From assembly GCF_036250675.1 (NCBI RefSeq), contig NZ_CP109592.1:3720001-3784000 (forward strand): a stretch of 64,000 nucleotides of DNA, read 5' to 3'. Under the pieces are notes generated by a model that did no database searches, was not told where the DNA came from, and was given only the letters and a program-made list of their open reading frames with translations. Shown piece after piece: positions 31,889 through 39,911 of this stretch (the stretch's first letter is position 1; each line of letters begins with the position of its first letter). The stretch is from Streptomyces sp. NBC_01689 (GTDB lineage Bacteria > Actinomycetota > Actinomycetes > Streptomycetales > Streptomycetaceae). A program made the translations under genes and the position numbers.

Positions 31889-31928
31889 AAGACCCCGTCA
31901 CCAGCGGAAACGCTGAGGCCGGGGTCTT
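31889..31928 (+). terminator. Terminator after tRNA-Arg / attL
   Basis: The outer stem AGACCCCG/CGGGGTCT (31890-31897 with 31920-31927) and the inner stem CAGCG-GAAA-CGCTG form a GNRA-capped hairpin followed by TCTTCG. Nearly the same hairpin follows the third att copy at about 50267. Confidence 0.75.
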
Positions 31929-32089
31929 CGCGTATGTGCAGCCAGATGCCGCCCGAAGCGGCCGTATGTCGGGGTCTGTGGACGAGGCGTGGACGGGATC
32001 TTGGGGCATCACACCAGGTGAGGCCCCCAAATCGACGTACCCCCGGAACAGGTGCGGGGGCCGCATCGCCAGGCGCTACTGATCCCCTG

Positions 32090-32512
32090 CTAGTCGGTGG
32101 TGACGCCCCAGTACCCGATGTGCACGGGCCTGCCGTCGCGGTAGAGCACTGTGCAATTCCCTTGGCTGCGGCCCGGGAACTCCAACCGCCCGGAGTCGAG
32201 AGCCGCGTCCCACTCCTCGTAGGTGGGCCGGCCGTGAGGAGCCCACGCGCACACCTCGCCATCGGTGAGCGGCCGCATGAACGGACCGTCGTCCGTGTCC
32301 TCCGCTTCGATCATCAGAGGGAAGTCCAGCACGGTTCCCGTGCCACCGGTGAAGATGTACTCCTGCCAGTCCGGGTCGCGCCAGAGTTGTTCAACGGACC
32401 GTCCCTCGAAGCCGCGGCTGTCCCGCGCCAGCTCGTCTTCCTGGGCCTGCCGGAACGCGGCCGACAGATCACGCTGATACGGGCCCGTGCGGGCCCATTC
32501 GTCGCCGCCCAT
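32090..32512 (-). CDS. Hypothetical protein, element-borne
   Basis: This 140-residue acidic, soluble protein belongs to no family I recognise. Notable stretches are RDPDWQEYIFTGGTGTVLDFPLMIEAED and a C-terminal RPVHIGYWGVTTD. There is no signal peptide or membrane helix. ATG 32512 is chosen because GAGGGG lies 7 nt upstream; ATG 32536 is possible. It is the gene nearest attL, between the att site and the NERD gene, a position often used for cargo. Codon use matches the chromosome. Confidence 0.7.
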   Translation of the reverse strand: MGGDEWARTGPYQRDLSAAFRQAQEDELARDSRGFEGRSVEQLWRDPDWQEYIFTGGTGTVLDFPLMIEAEDTDDGPFMRPLTDGEVCAWAPHGRPTYEEWDAALDSGRLEFPGRSQGNCTVLYRDGRPVHIGYWGVTTD

Positions 32513-32646
32513 CCGTGTCCCCTCTCCGTTCGACATGCTTGATCGAAAGCGGAGTGTAGGAGATGGCACTGACAGGTCATCTCGCCCAGCCGGTGGTCAC
32601 CCACAGATCACGCAGGGAGGCCGGCACCTCGCTGGGACGCACCGGC

Positions 32647-33507
32647 TCATGCCCGGATCCAAGCCTGCCGATGGCGAGCGACGCCGTACACCCGCTCGAC
32701 CTGCTCGGCCGTCAGCACCCCGGAAAGCGGCGCCAGTGCCGCCACTTCACGCTCCCTGTACACGCGTACGCTGAGCTGCGTGGCGACCACGTTCAAATCG
32801 GTCACACCGACGAAGACGAGCACGGGTTCCACCGGTACGGGGAAGCCGCAATAATGCTCAAGCACGCGAGCTACCCGCTTGGCCTCAGCCCGGCTTTTGC
32901 GCGCATAGGGTGCCGGCTTTCCGTGATCGACCTTGACTGAGTCATCGCCGACCCATACCGACCTTTTTTGATGCTTCTTCGTATTAATGCTGAATACGCC
33001 GCCAGGCCCGATCAGTAGGTGATCCACATCCACCTTGTCTGCCAAGGGGATGGAATGCAGGACACGCCAGCCGTGCCGCTCCAATCGGTTCAGTTCGGCT
33101 CCCACCCGCCGCTCCCCCGCAAGGCCCTTGCGCCAGGAGTCCCATTCGGCGGGGCGCCGCAGGAGTTGCGAGACGACCCGCTTGATCAGGCCCGGCCCGG
33201 ATTTATCGAGCAGAGACTCGCCGGGACGGTTGGCCGACAGGTCATCGGCCGCCGTCAGGGGCGGCAGCAACGGGGGAACCTCAGCCTCAGCCTGGGGTGT
33301 CCCGAGTGTCTTCTGCGGCTGGGCCGGTTCGGGGTTGTTCCGTAAGTGGTCTGTCAGGATGGCGATCACGTCGTCGCGATACTCGGCCACCAGGACCGTG
33401 ATGTCCCCCGTCTTCACATCTGCCCAGCCGACCGCCCTGCCATCAGGCAGGTTCGCGTACAGGCGATCATGTCCGTACCGCTTCCAACGCGTGACCTTCA
33501 GCTCCAC
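32647..33507 (-). CDS. NERD-domain nuclease-like protein (element copy)
   Basis: The 286 residues start at GTG 33507 with a GGGGGG-rich ribosome site. The N-terminal part (1-60) contains YGHDRLYANLPDGRAVGWAD and is probably a small sensor or adaptor domain. The NERD domain (about 128-245) begins GLAGERRVGAELNRLERHGW and has the metal-site pattern VDVDHLLIGPGGVFSINTKKH, the Asp and x-x-Lys of a restriction-like fold. Function unknown; NERD proteins are suspected DNases. A paralogue with the same architecture is at 56996-57799. Confidence 0.82.
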   Translation of the reverse strand: MELKVTRWKRYGHDRLYANLPDGRAVGWADVKTGDITVLVAEYRDDVIAILTDHLRNNPEPAQPQKTLGTPQAEAEVPPLLPPLTAADDLSANRPGESLLDKSGPGLIKRVVSQLLRRPAEWDSWRKGLAGERRVGAELNRLERHGWRVLHSIPLADKVDVDHLLIGPGGVFSINTKKHQKRSVWVGDDSVKVDHGKPAPYARKSRAEAKRVARVLEHYCGFPVPVEPVLVFVGVTDLNVVATQLSVRVYREREVAALAPLSGVLTAEQVERVYGVARHRQAWIRA

Positions 33508-33567
33508 GAGTCCCCCCTCGTTCGCTCTCAGCTCGAAGCGTCGCAACAGGTAGGGCTCATGACGAGA

Positions 33568-33596
33568 GAGGCCCCGGACAAGTTGCCCGGGGCCTC
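33568..33596 (-). terminator. Terminator after int
   Basis: A 10-bp perfect stem GAGGCCCCGG/CCGGGGCCTC (33568-33577, 33587-33596) with a 9-nt loop lies 20 bp after the integrase stop codon. Confidence 0.8.
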
Positions 33597-33616
33597 GGTG
33601 GGGTGTGCAGGGTCTC

Positions 33617-34990
33617 TCACTCGTATTCGCGGAGCAGATCCTCGATACGCCGGTTGGCGACGTCCTGCCGTCCGTCGAGACACTTCGCGTAGCGGGTCAG
33701 CAGGACCTCAACGCTGTTGCCGGCGCGCTCGGCCACCTCTGTGGGGTCGACCCCCGCGTTGAGCCACGTCGACAGCGCCGAGTGCCGCAGGTCGTACGGC
33801 CGACTCGCGAGCGGCGAGGCCGCGACGGACGGCGGGAGCGCGAGGAGACGGGCCTCCTGCCAAACCCGGTAGTAGGTCGAGGACGGGACTACCGAACCCT
33901 TCTCGCTGAAGAAGAGGCGCCCGTCGTCCGCAGTGCCGAAGGTAGCCAGGTGCTCGCGAAGCGCGACCACGAGATGGGGCGGGATCGGCACCCGCCTGAC
34001 GTCCTCAACCGGCCGGTTCTTCAGACCGCGGTCGTCGTGAGTCTCCCCCGAGTCGGTCCACTGCTTGCCGACCGACGGACGAGTCCGGTGAAGCAGCGCC
34101 ACTCCCCAGCCCTGTTCGGGAAGGCTCAGGTCCGTCTCGACGAGGCCGATCGCTTCAGCCGGACGGAGACCACCGAAGTACATCGCAGCGAAGAGACCCA
34201 CCAGGCGCCGACCACGGGCCCGCCGATAGCCGCCCACGTAGGAGACGGCCGCCAGGAGATTCCGAGCCTGCTCGGGGTTCGCGACAACTCGAGGATCGAC
34301 CTGGTTGGAAACCTTCGGCTTCTGCCATCGGACGGCCGTGATCGGGTTCTCGCGCAGCTCCCCCAGGTCGACCGCATAGTTGGCAGCGTTGACAAGGGTC
34401 CGCCGCTTACGCCGCACGGTCTCGGCTGCCGCGGCCGTGCCGTCGAGCTTGAGTTTCAGCGCGTCCAGCACCGCGCGGGCCGTGGCAGGTTCAGCGAGAT
34501 CGGCGAGCGGTCGCGACGCCTTCGACACCCAGTGAAGGACGTTCTGCACGCCGTCCGGAACGTCTCGGTCATCAGGCCCCGGCAGGACGAAGGCCCAGTT
34601 GCGGAGCGCCTGGCGAATGGCCTGATCGGACGGCCGTCCAGCCCGCTCGTCGAGGAGCTCCACGGTCACACTGGTGAGCGATTCGTTGATGCCGTCGCGC
34701 GTATTGGGAGCGGCGTGTGGCCATTTCATGGCGAGGTACCGGAGGGCGAAGTCGTACCAGGACACAGCCGACTTCTTCGGTTCCATCGAGTCCGGAAGCC
34801 CGGACGCCTGGTCGAACTCCTCGCCGTCGCGCATCGCCCGCATCAGCTTCGAGCGGTAGTGATCGGCGAGTGCCTTCGTCCGGAACGAGTCGGAGAAGAC
34901 ATTGCCCGCCACGAACCACCGAACGCCGTAAGAGGGCGTCTTCGTGTCACGCTTCCGAACGGCCCAGACCTTCACGTCAAGAGACTTCAC
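33617..34990 (-). CDS. int: Tyrosine recombinase (site-specific integrase)
   Basis: It integrates and excises the element at tRNA-Arg. The 457 residues start at GTG 34990. An N-terminal arm-binding/SAM-like region spans about 75-165 and the catalytic domain about 225-450. Catalytic residues are Arg276 in GGLRPAEA, Arg402-His403 in YDLRHSALSTWLNAG, and the nucleophile Tyr434 in LLTRYAKCLDG. The start overlaps the xis stop by 4 bp (GTGA), indicating coupling. The gene reads toward attL, and a dead relative is at 48484. Confidence 0.95.
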   Translation of the reverse strand: MKSLDVKVWAVRKRDTKTPSYGVRWFVAGNVFSDSFRTKALADHYRSKLMRAMRDGEEFDQASGLPDSMEPKKSAVSWYDFALRYLAMKWPHAAPNTRDGINESLTSVTVELLDERAGRPSDQAIRQALRNWAFVLPGPDDRDVPDGVQNVLHWVSKASRPLADLAEPATARAVLDALKLKLDGTAAAAETVRRKRRTLVNAANYAVDLGELRENPITAVRWQKPKVSNQVDPRVVANPEQARNLLAAVSYVGGYRRARGRRLVGLFAAMYFGGLRPAEAIGLVETDLSLPEQGWGVALLHRTRPSVGKQWTDSGETHDDRGLKNRPVEDVRRVPIPPHLVVALREHLATFGTADDGRLFFSEKGSVVPSSTYYRVWQEARLLALPPSVAASPLASRPYDLRHSALSTWLNAGVDPTEVAERAGNSVEVLLTRYAKCLDGRQDVANRRIEDLLREYE

Positions 34991-35181
34991 GCCGCGGCCT
35001 CCAGCTCTCGCAACCACGTGGAGAAATCACTTCGCCACACCCGGAGCTCCCCGTTGGGCAGCTTGAATGCGGCCGGCCCATGCCCCAGCTCACGCCAGCG
35101 ATAGAACGTCCGGCGAGAAACCCCACCCAGCTCATCCAGCACCTGCCGCACGGTCATCAGCTCGTCGTGCTGCGAGTTCAT
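34987..35181 (-). CDS. xis: Excisionase-like helix-turn-helix protein
   Basis: The 64-residue MerR/AlpA-type DNA-binding protein has MTVRQVLDELGGVSRRTFYRWRELGHGPAAFKLPNGELRVWRSDFSTWL, the winged helix typical of AICE Xis proteins, which direct the integrase to excision. The ATG overlaps the rep stop codon (ATGA) and the stop overlaps the int start, so rep-xis-int are translationally coupled. Confidence 0.9.
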   Translation of the reverse strand: MNSQHDELMTVRQVLDELGGVSRRTFYRWRELGHGPAAFKLPNGELRVWRSDFSTWLRELEAAA

Positions 35182-36602
35182 GTCGGTTCTCCTTCCGTAC
35201 CGAGGGCGGGTTCGAGCGACGCGGACAGCCAGGCTTCGGCGGCCGAGAGACCGGTTCCGGCGAAGGCCCAGTGCGCGAGGATGTACGTCGTCTCGGGCTC
35301 GCGCTCGGGCTGTGCGGACGCCGCTTGAGCACGGCGCCAGTCCGCGCGGGCCGTGCGGAGGGCGCCGAGGGTGGTGGAGTATCGGCGGGACTTGGTGGAG
35401 AAGTGGCCGCGGAAGCCGAGCATGTGAGCCCAGGCCCGCAGCCGGAGCTCTTCTAACTCCTTGCGGGCTCCGAGCGTCCAGGCCGTTCGGATCAGCCGGC
35501 GGGCATGCTCGCTGATGTCGAGCTGGGCCAGCTCGGCGAGGAACTTCAGCGGGCGGTCGAGAGCTCCCGTCGCAGTCTCGGCGCCCTTGGTCGCGTACTT
35601 GGCGATGTAGGAGGCGACAGCCCGCTCGGTCAGCTCCCGGCCGCCGTCGAAGTCCGCGGATCGGATGGTGCGTACGTCGAGCTGACGACCGAAGGTGAAG
35701 GTGTGCGGGCGCCCGTCGATGACCGGGCCGTCCACGCGCACGTGAGCAGCGGCGGCACCGATGGCGTCGGTGAGCAGTTCGGCGGTGGCCCAAGCCGGCG
35801 GCGCAATGTCGCCGCCCTCGGGGCCATCAATGCGGATGACGGCGTGAAAGTGGACGGCGCCGCGCTTCTGGTACTCGGCGACCTTGGCAAAGGACACCCG
35901 GGCGTACTGCCGGAACGCGCGCTGTGACAGTCTGGCCCGCTTGGCGACCTCCCGGCGGAGGTAGGTGGAAAAGCGCCGCCAGAGCGGACCGGCGTGCGCG
36001 TTCCAGAGCACAGCGGCTTCGTAGTCGTAGGTGTCCGGATCGAGCGGGGTACCGAGTGCGGCATCGGCCTGGTCGTGGAGGACGCCGCAGCGACAGCGGC
36101 GGACCGAACCGGCCGGGCCGGTGGGGCGGTTATGGACCGGGCCGAAGCTCGGTGCGGTGAAGGTGGCGAAGACACGGGGGTGCGCGGCGACGCGCTCCGG
36201 GATGCCCTTGCCTCCACGCAGTCCTGAGGTGATCAGGTGGAAGGTGTCGCGGCGGTAGACCTCGGCGCAGGCAGCACAGCGCGTCGTGCGGCGGTTGTTG
36301 CAGCGGACCAGGAGGTGACCCGCCGGGAGCTCAGTGGAGTCGAGGCGGTGGAGGAGTTTGCCGACCTCTCCCGTACGGGTGTTCACGTCGTATTCGGTGC
36401 GGTGGCCGTCGAGGCGGATGGGGTTCGTGCAACCGCCGAGGCTGGAGAGCTGGCGCAGGAGTGCGGGCATGGTGCCGAGCGCGGCCAGCTCTCCGAGTTC
36501 GGTGAGCGGGGGCGGGGTGGCGCGGGTGATGATGGGTTTCTCCTTCTGGCTTCGGTCAGGAGGGGTAGGGCCCCCGGGGCGGCGGATGCTTGGCGGTATC
36601 AA
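35178..36602 (-). CDS. rep: Rolling-circle replication initiator (RepSA type)
   Basis: It starts replication of the excised circle. The 474-residue frame contains a Cys cluster (C101, C109 and C112, plus CRC at 170-172) typical of a metal-binding region. The HUH motif is AVHFHAVI (251-253), and the candidate nicking tyrosines lie in SYIAKYATKG (332, 336). The start is unclear. The frame opens at TTG 36602 with a weak site. The best ribosome site, AGAAGGAG, instead faces ATC codons at 36533-36528 just before the conserved TRATPPPLTELGELAALGTM. It ends overlapping xis. Confidence 0.9.
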   Translation of the reverse strand: MIPPSIRRPGGPTPPDRSQKEKPIITRATPPPLTELGELAALGTMPALLRQLSSLGGCTNPIRLDGHRTEYDVNTRTGEVGKLLHRLDSTELPAGHLLVRCNNRRTTRCAACAEVYRRDTFHLITSGLRGGKGIPERVAAHPRVFATFTAPSFGPVHNRPTGPAGSVRRCRCGVLHDQADAALGTPLDPDTYDYEAAVLWNAHAGPLWRRFSTYLRREVAKRARLSQRAFRQYARVSFAKVAEYQKRGAVHFHAVIRIDGPEGGDIAPPAWATAELLTDAIGAAAAHVRVDGPVIDGRPHTFTFGRQLDVRTIRSADFDGGRELTERAVASYIAKYATKGAETATGALDRPLKFLAELAQLDISEHARRLIRTAWTLGARKELEELRLRAWAHMLGFRGHFSTKSRRYSTTLGALRTARADWRRAQAASAQPEREPETTYILAHWAFAGTGLSAAEAWLSASLEPALGTEGEPT

Positions 36603-36632
36603 GGCCGTCCCGGGGGTCTGGCGTGCAGCGGC

Positions 36633-36878
36633 TCAGCGGCGGTGCTGGTCGCGGAGCATCGAGCGCAGGACCACGGCGGCGATGGCCACGGAGATGGCTG
36701 TGACGGCGACGGCGGCCAGGAGCGCGGTCAGTACGACTCCGCCGGCGAGGACGGCCGCGACCGCTCCCGTGCTGATGGAGATCTGCGGTGCCGCAGGACG
36801 TACGGGTACCGGGTCGGCCGGAGTGTGGGTGTGAGCGGGCGGCGGGGTCGGGTTGTCGGGGTACTTGGGCAGGAACAC
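36633..36878 (-). CDS. SpdD-like plasmid spread protein
   Basis: This 81-residue small membrane protein has a Pro-rich N-terminus (FLPKYPDNPTPPPAHTHTP), then a long hydrophobic stretch (about 40-72) with Ala/Val/Leu, and an Arg-rich end. That is the pattern of SpdD/SpdB proteins that help spread conjugated plasmids along the mycelium through septa. GTG 36878 has AAGGAG 9 nt upstream. A KorSA-type operator lies 20 bp before the start. Confidence 0.8.
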   Translation of the reverse strand: MFLPKYPDNPTPPPAHTHTPADPVPVRPAAPQISISTGAVAAVLAGGVVLTALLAAVAVTAISVAIAAVVLRSMLRDQHRR

Positions 36879-36897
36879 AGCGAAGGTCTCCTTATCT

Positions 36898-36907
36898 ACT
36901 CGTCTAG
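36898..36907 (-). promoter_or_regulatory. KorSA-type operator half-site upstream of spdD
   Basis: ACTCGTCTAG matches the left half of the palindrome at 39846. It overlaps the end of the preceding gene and lies 20 bp upstream of the SpdD-like start. Confidence 0.6.
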
Positions 36908-37098
36908 TTATGTGAGCCGTTTATGACGTCCACGCCGGAGCGCGTGCCGGAGTCGATGGCCGGGGCCATGAAGGTGCGCGAGAGCAGGAAGCCGAACAGA
37001 GCGATCACGACGACGATCCAGGTGCGGACGCCGAGGAACTTGACCGCTCCCCAGGCGATTAGGCCGAGCACGAGAACGAGTGGCAGGCTGACGGTCAC
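36904..37098 (-). CDS. Small two-helix membrane protein, transfer region
   Basis: The 64 residues form two adjacent hydrophobic segments (about 5-22 and 27-44) and a short polar tail ending SGVDVINGSHN. Small membrane genes at this place in AICEs are counted among the spread functions, but the exact role is unknown. GTG or ATG 37098 follows AAAGGACCT. It is spaced 15 bp after the next gene upstream and sits in the same operon. Confidence 0.75.
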   Translation of the reverse strand: MTVSLPLVLVLGLIAWGAVKFLGVRTWIVVVIALFGFLLSRTFMAPAIDSGTRSGVDVINGSHN

Positions 37099-37113
37099 GG
37101 AGGTCAGGTCCTT

Positions 37114-37305
37114 TCAGCGGACAGGGCAGCGGTGGGTGCGGGCGGCGAGTTCGGCGGCGGCGCGGCTGTCGTAGTCCGCGGAGAATCCGCAGCGCGGCGC
37201 TGTGCAGGCGGCGGTGTGCTTCTCACGGCCCCGGCCGTCGTAGGACGTGCCGACCTGAACGGGGCCGATGCGGGTGACGGAGCGGAAGCGGCGGTTGGCG
37301 GTCAC
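37114..37305 (-). CDS. Mobile element transfer protein (small, Cys/His)
   Basis: This 63-residue basic protein has IGPVQVGTSYDGRGREKHTAACTAPRCGFSADYDSRAAAELAARTHRC. Its three Cys and two His could form a zinc finger. This family is found in Streptomyces AICEs and is annotated as a transfer protein; its biochemical action is not known to me. AAAGGAG-type ribosome site upstream; 12 bp after the DUF2637 gene. Confidence 0.82.
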   Translation of the reverse strand: MTANRRFRSVTRIGPVQVGTSYDGRGREKHTAACTAPRCGFSADYDSRAAAELAARTHRCPVR

Positions 37306-37317
37306 GCGGATCTCCTT

Positions 37318-37938
37318 TCAGAGCTGAGCGGCGATGGCGTCGGCCATGGGTGCGGGGACGCCGAGTCGGGCGCGGAGGGTCGGGGTGTCGATGGCCTCTC
37401 CGGTCCGCGTCCGGTGTTCCGCGGCGACCTTTCGGGCGTGCTCGACCAAGGCGGCCGGGACGGACACGACGGGCGGAGCGGGGGTCGGTTCGGGCACCGG
37501 TTGCGCGGGGAGCGCCGGAACGAGTTCGGACGCGTCCACCTGGGCCTCGATGGTCTCGGTGTCCTCGTGCGGTGACGGTGCCGAGTGGGCGAGGAGCGTT
37601 CCGCCGAGGAAGGCGACCGCGGGCCAGCCCGCGACGAGGATGCGGAGCCAGGCCGGGACCTGGTCCAGGTCGAGGAGCCCGGCAGTGGCGACGTTCGCGC
37701 CGAGGGAGGCGACCAGCGCGATGACGAACCAGCACCACCCGGCCGCCTTCGCGTCACCGGCCCGCAGTCGGCGCCATGCGGCGACGAGCAGTAGGTCGAC
37801 CGAGATGGGATACGCCCATGCCTTCCACCCGTCCTGACCAGCCGCCGAGGCGACGTCGTGCAGGTGGGCGAAGGACAGCGCGGCAGCGATGACCGCTTGG
37901 ACGAGCACCGCGTCGACACGGGCCAGTTGGGCGCGCAT
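37318..37938 (-). CDS. DUF2637 membrane protein (SpdB-like)
   Basis: The 206 residues start at ATG 37938 with AAGGAG 7 nt upstream; an ATG at 37965 has no site. Four hydrophobic segments cover about residues 10-115, with the family motif FAHLHDVASAAGQDGWKAWAYPISVDLLLVAAWRR. A Pro-rich linker and a C-terminal helical domain (EHRTRTGEAIDTPTLRARLGVP) resembling a small DNA-binding helix bundle follow. DUF2637 proteins accompany the TraB translocase in AICEs and are thought to take part in intramycelial spread. Confidence 0.85.
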   Translation of the reverse strand: MRAQLARVDAVLVQAVIAAALSFAHLHDVASAAGQDGWKAWAYPISVDLLLVAAWRRLRAGDAKAAGWCWFVIALVASLGANVATAGLLDLDQVPAWLRILVAGWPAVAFLGGTLLAHSAPSPHEDTETIEAQVDASELVPALPAQPVPEPTPAPPVVSVPAALVEHARKVAAEHRTRTGEAIDTPTLRARLGVPAPMADAIAAQL

Positions 37939-38022
37939 GCTGCGGCTCCTTCCGGATTCAGGCATGGCAGGGGTAGGGACGTGGCGCGAGAGGTCACGCC
38001 GGCCGGAGTGGAGGGAAAGGAA

Positions 38023-39399
38023 TCAGTCGGTCACAGGGCGAGGCTGGACAACCGGGGCCGCAGACTCGACGGGCCGTACGGGCACGTCGGGTCGAAAGGG
38101 CTTGAGCGCGGGCAGGTCAGGCACCATGTGCGCCGACTCCCGGCAGATCTCCGCGGCATCGCCGAGGGAGAGGTACGGCGTGCGGATGCGGGACCAGCCG
38201 CCGGATGAATCGCCCGCGACGGCGAGACCGGGCCGCTCGGGTGCGATGGCGCAGGCGGCGGAGACCGCTTCAGGGGCGATGTCACCGAGAGCCATTTTGG
38301 CCGAGGCTTCATCGTTGACGCGGTGGCAGACGCGGCCGGTCAGCTGGGCCCGGAGCATGGTCGCTCCCTTGCCGAGTTCGGCGCCGAAGCGCTGCCCGCA
38401 CACCTCCAGGTAGATACCGGCAGCACGGCCGAGCTGGGCGAGCCGGATGAGCTGGGTGACCATCTCATCCCGCCGGTCCTCGTCCTTGCGCGTGGCCACG
38501 AGGAAGAGTTCGGCCACCTCGTCGACGAACAAGACGATGGGGACGGGGCGTTCGTCCTCGGGAAGCCCCCAGACGTCCGAGGTGATCTCCTCGTCGGGCG
38601 TGCCCGGGGCAAGACCTTGGCGTGCCTTGATCAGTTCGTACCGGTCCTCCATCTCTTGGATGAGTGCGGGCAGCAGTTCGGCCGCCTGCTCGGGGTCGGT
38701 GGCGAGGGCGGAGAGTCTCGCCGCGAAGGGGGACAGTTCCACGCCGCGCTTGCAGTCGATGCCGACCAGGGCGACGGGTTGCGGGGCGAGTCCGGCAACG
38801 AGGTGACGCAGATACATGGACTTGCCGGAGAGCGTTGCTCCGAGGGTGAGTTGATGGGGAACGGTGCGGTAGTCGCGTACGAACGGGGTGGCGTCCTCCC
38901 GCAGGGCCACGGGCACTTCGAGAAGCCCGGACGCGACCTTGCGAGGCATACGCACACGCCGCAGTACGTCGAAGCCGACGAGCCGCAGTTCGACCACGCC
39001 CGGCTTGACGGTCGTGACGTACACGGCGTGAACCCCCCAGGCGTGCCGGAGCCGTTCCGCCGAGGCGGCGACGTCTGCCGGCTCCTGACCGGGCGCGAGC
39101 CGAAGGCGAATGCGTAACCCGGTCGAGGTTGGCCGGATGATGCCCCGCCGCGGTGGTACGGGCCGAACTTCACGGCGGGTGGTGGCCTTGACCGCCAAGA
39201 CCCGCAGCCGGGACGGAGCCACAGTCAGGCCGCACGCCTCCATGACCGAGCTGTACGAGCCGAGGAGCCGGGCCGTGGATATCGGGAGGCCGACCGTGGA
39301 CCAGTAGACGCCGGGATGCCTGGCCCGGGTGTAGGCAGCCCCGCCGCCGAGTGCGGCGACAGGACCACCCACCTCCAGGAGCGTTGTCAGGTCGGTCAT
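38023..39399 (-). CDS. FtsK/SpoIIIE-type DNA translocase (TraB/TraSA)
   Basis: It is the single protein needed for conjugative transfer of double-stranded DNA in Streptomyces elements. The 458 residues start at ATG 39399. An N-terminal variable region is followed by the motor domain, with Walker A GATLSGKS (187-194) and Walker B PIVLFVDEVAELF, then QLIRLAQLGRAAGIYLEVCGQRFGAE typical of FtsK. No clear membrane helix is seen beyond a short N-terminal hydrophobic patch. The start codon overlaps the upstream gene's stop (TGATG). The C-terminal 60 residues probably include the DNA-recognition winged helix. Confidence 0.93.
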   Translation of the reverse strand: MTDLTTLLEVGGPVAALGGGAAYTRARHPGVYWSTVGLPISTARLLGSYSSVMEACGLTVAPSRLRVLAVKATTRREVRPVPPRRGIIRPTSTGLRIRLRLAPGQEPADVAASAERLRHAWGVHAVYVTTVKPGVVELRLVGFDVLRRVRMPRKVASGLLEVPVALREDATPFVRDYRTVPHQLTLGATLSGKSMYLRHLVAGLAPQPVALVGIDCKRGVELSPFAARLSALATDPEQAAELLPALIQEMEDRYELIKARQGLAPGTPDEEITSDVWGLPEDERPVPIVLFVDEVAELFLVATRKDEDRRDEMVTQLIRLAQLGRAAGIYLEVCGQRFGAELGKGATMLRAQLTGRVCHRVNDEASAKMALGDIAPEAVSAACAIAPERPGLAVAGDSSGGWSRIRTPYLSLGDAAEICRESAHMVPDLPALKPFRPDVPVRPVESAAPVVQPRPVTD

Positions 39400-39755
39400 C
39401 AGGCCGTGGCCCCCATGGCGGCCGGGAACATGGCCGGGGTGACGGCGGCGGAGCGGTAGGCGATGCCGTGCCGCTGCTGGCCGTTGAACACGCTCTCCCA
39501 CGGCCGGGCCACGAGACCCGGCAGCGAGATCGGTGCGCCGAGCGCGAGTCCCTCGGACACCCCGCTCTCGGGCACAGTGACCTTGATCAGAGAGGACTCC
39601 CCTTCCTCGATGTAGACGACGCCGATCGTCATCAGTGCCTCACCGGTGTTGACGTCCTTGGCGATCTCGCCGGTCTGACGGTCACGGACCTTGGGCTCGG
39701 GTGCCTCGGTCAGCAGGATCGTCGCGGCCGAGGTCTCCACACGGATGGTGCGCAA
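39399..39755 (-). CDS. SCO3933-family regulatory protein
   Basis: This 118-residue, beta-rich soluble protein belongs to a family regularly placed just before traB in Streptomyces elements: VETSAATILLTEAPEPKVRDRQTGEIAKD, then LPGLVARPWESVFNGQQRHGIAYRSAAV. The start is TTG 39755 behind AGGAAGAA. Its role is presumed regulatory. It heads the transfer operon, directly downstream of two KorSA-type operators, and is coupled to traB by a one-base overlap. Confidence 0.82.
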   Translation of the reverse strand: MRTIRVETSAATILLTEAPEPKVRDRQTGEIAKDVNTGEALMTIGVVYIEEGESSLIKVTVPESGVSEGLALGAPISLPGLVARPWESVFNGQQRHGIAYRSAAVTPAMFPAAMGATA

Positions 39756-39770
39756 GAGTTCTTCCTATCT

Positions 39771-39861
39771 ACTCGTCTATACAAGATGCGGCCTTCGAAC
39801 CCGATCTCTCCGGGAACGCGGACCACCCTGCCACACAACTTGCCCACTCGTCTATACGAGT
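39771..39861 (-). promoter_or_regulatory. Paired KorSA-type operators before the transfer operon
   Basis: ACTCGTCTATACGAGT (39846-39861) is a 16-bp palindrome with perfect 6-bp arms. ACTCGTCTATACAAGA (39771-39786) is a second, degenerate copy. They lie between the end of the GntR gene and the start of the SCO3933-family gene, so they probably repress the traB-spd-rep operon. Confidence 0.75.
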
Positions 39862-39911
39862 ATGCCTGTTGGCGTGTACGAGTCCGAAGAAGTGGCCTCG
39901 CGCACCGCCTG

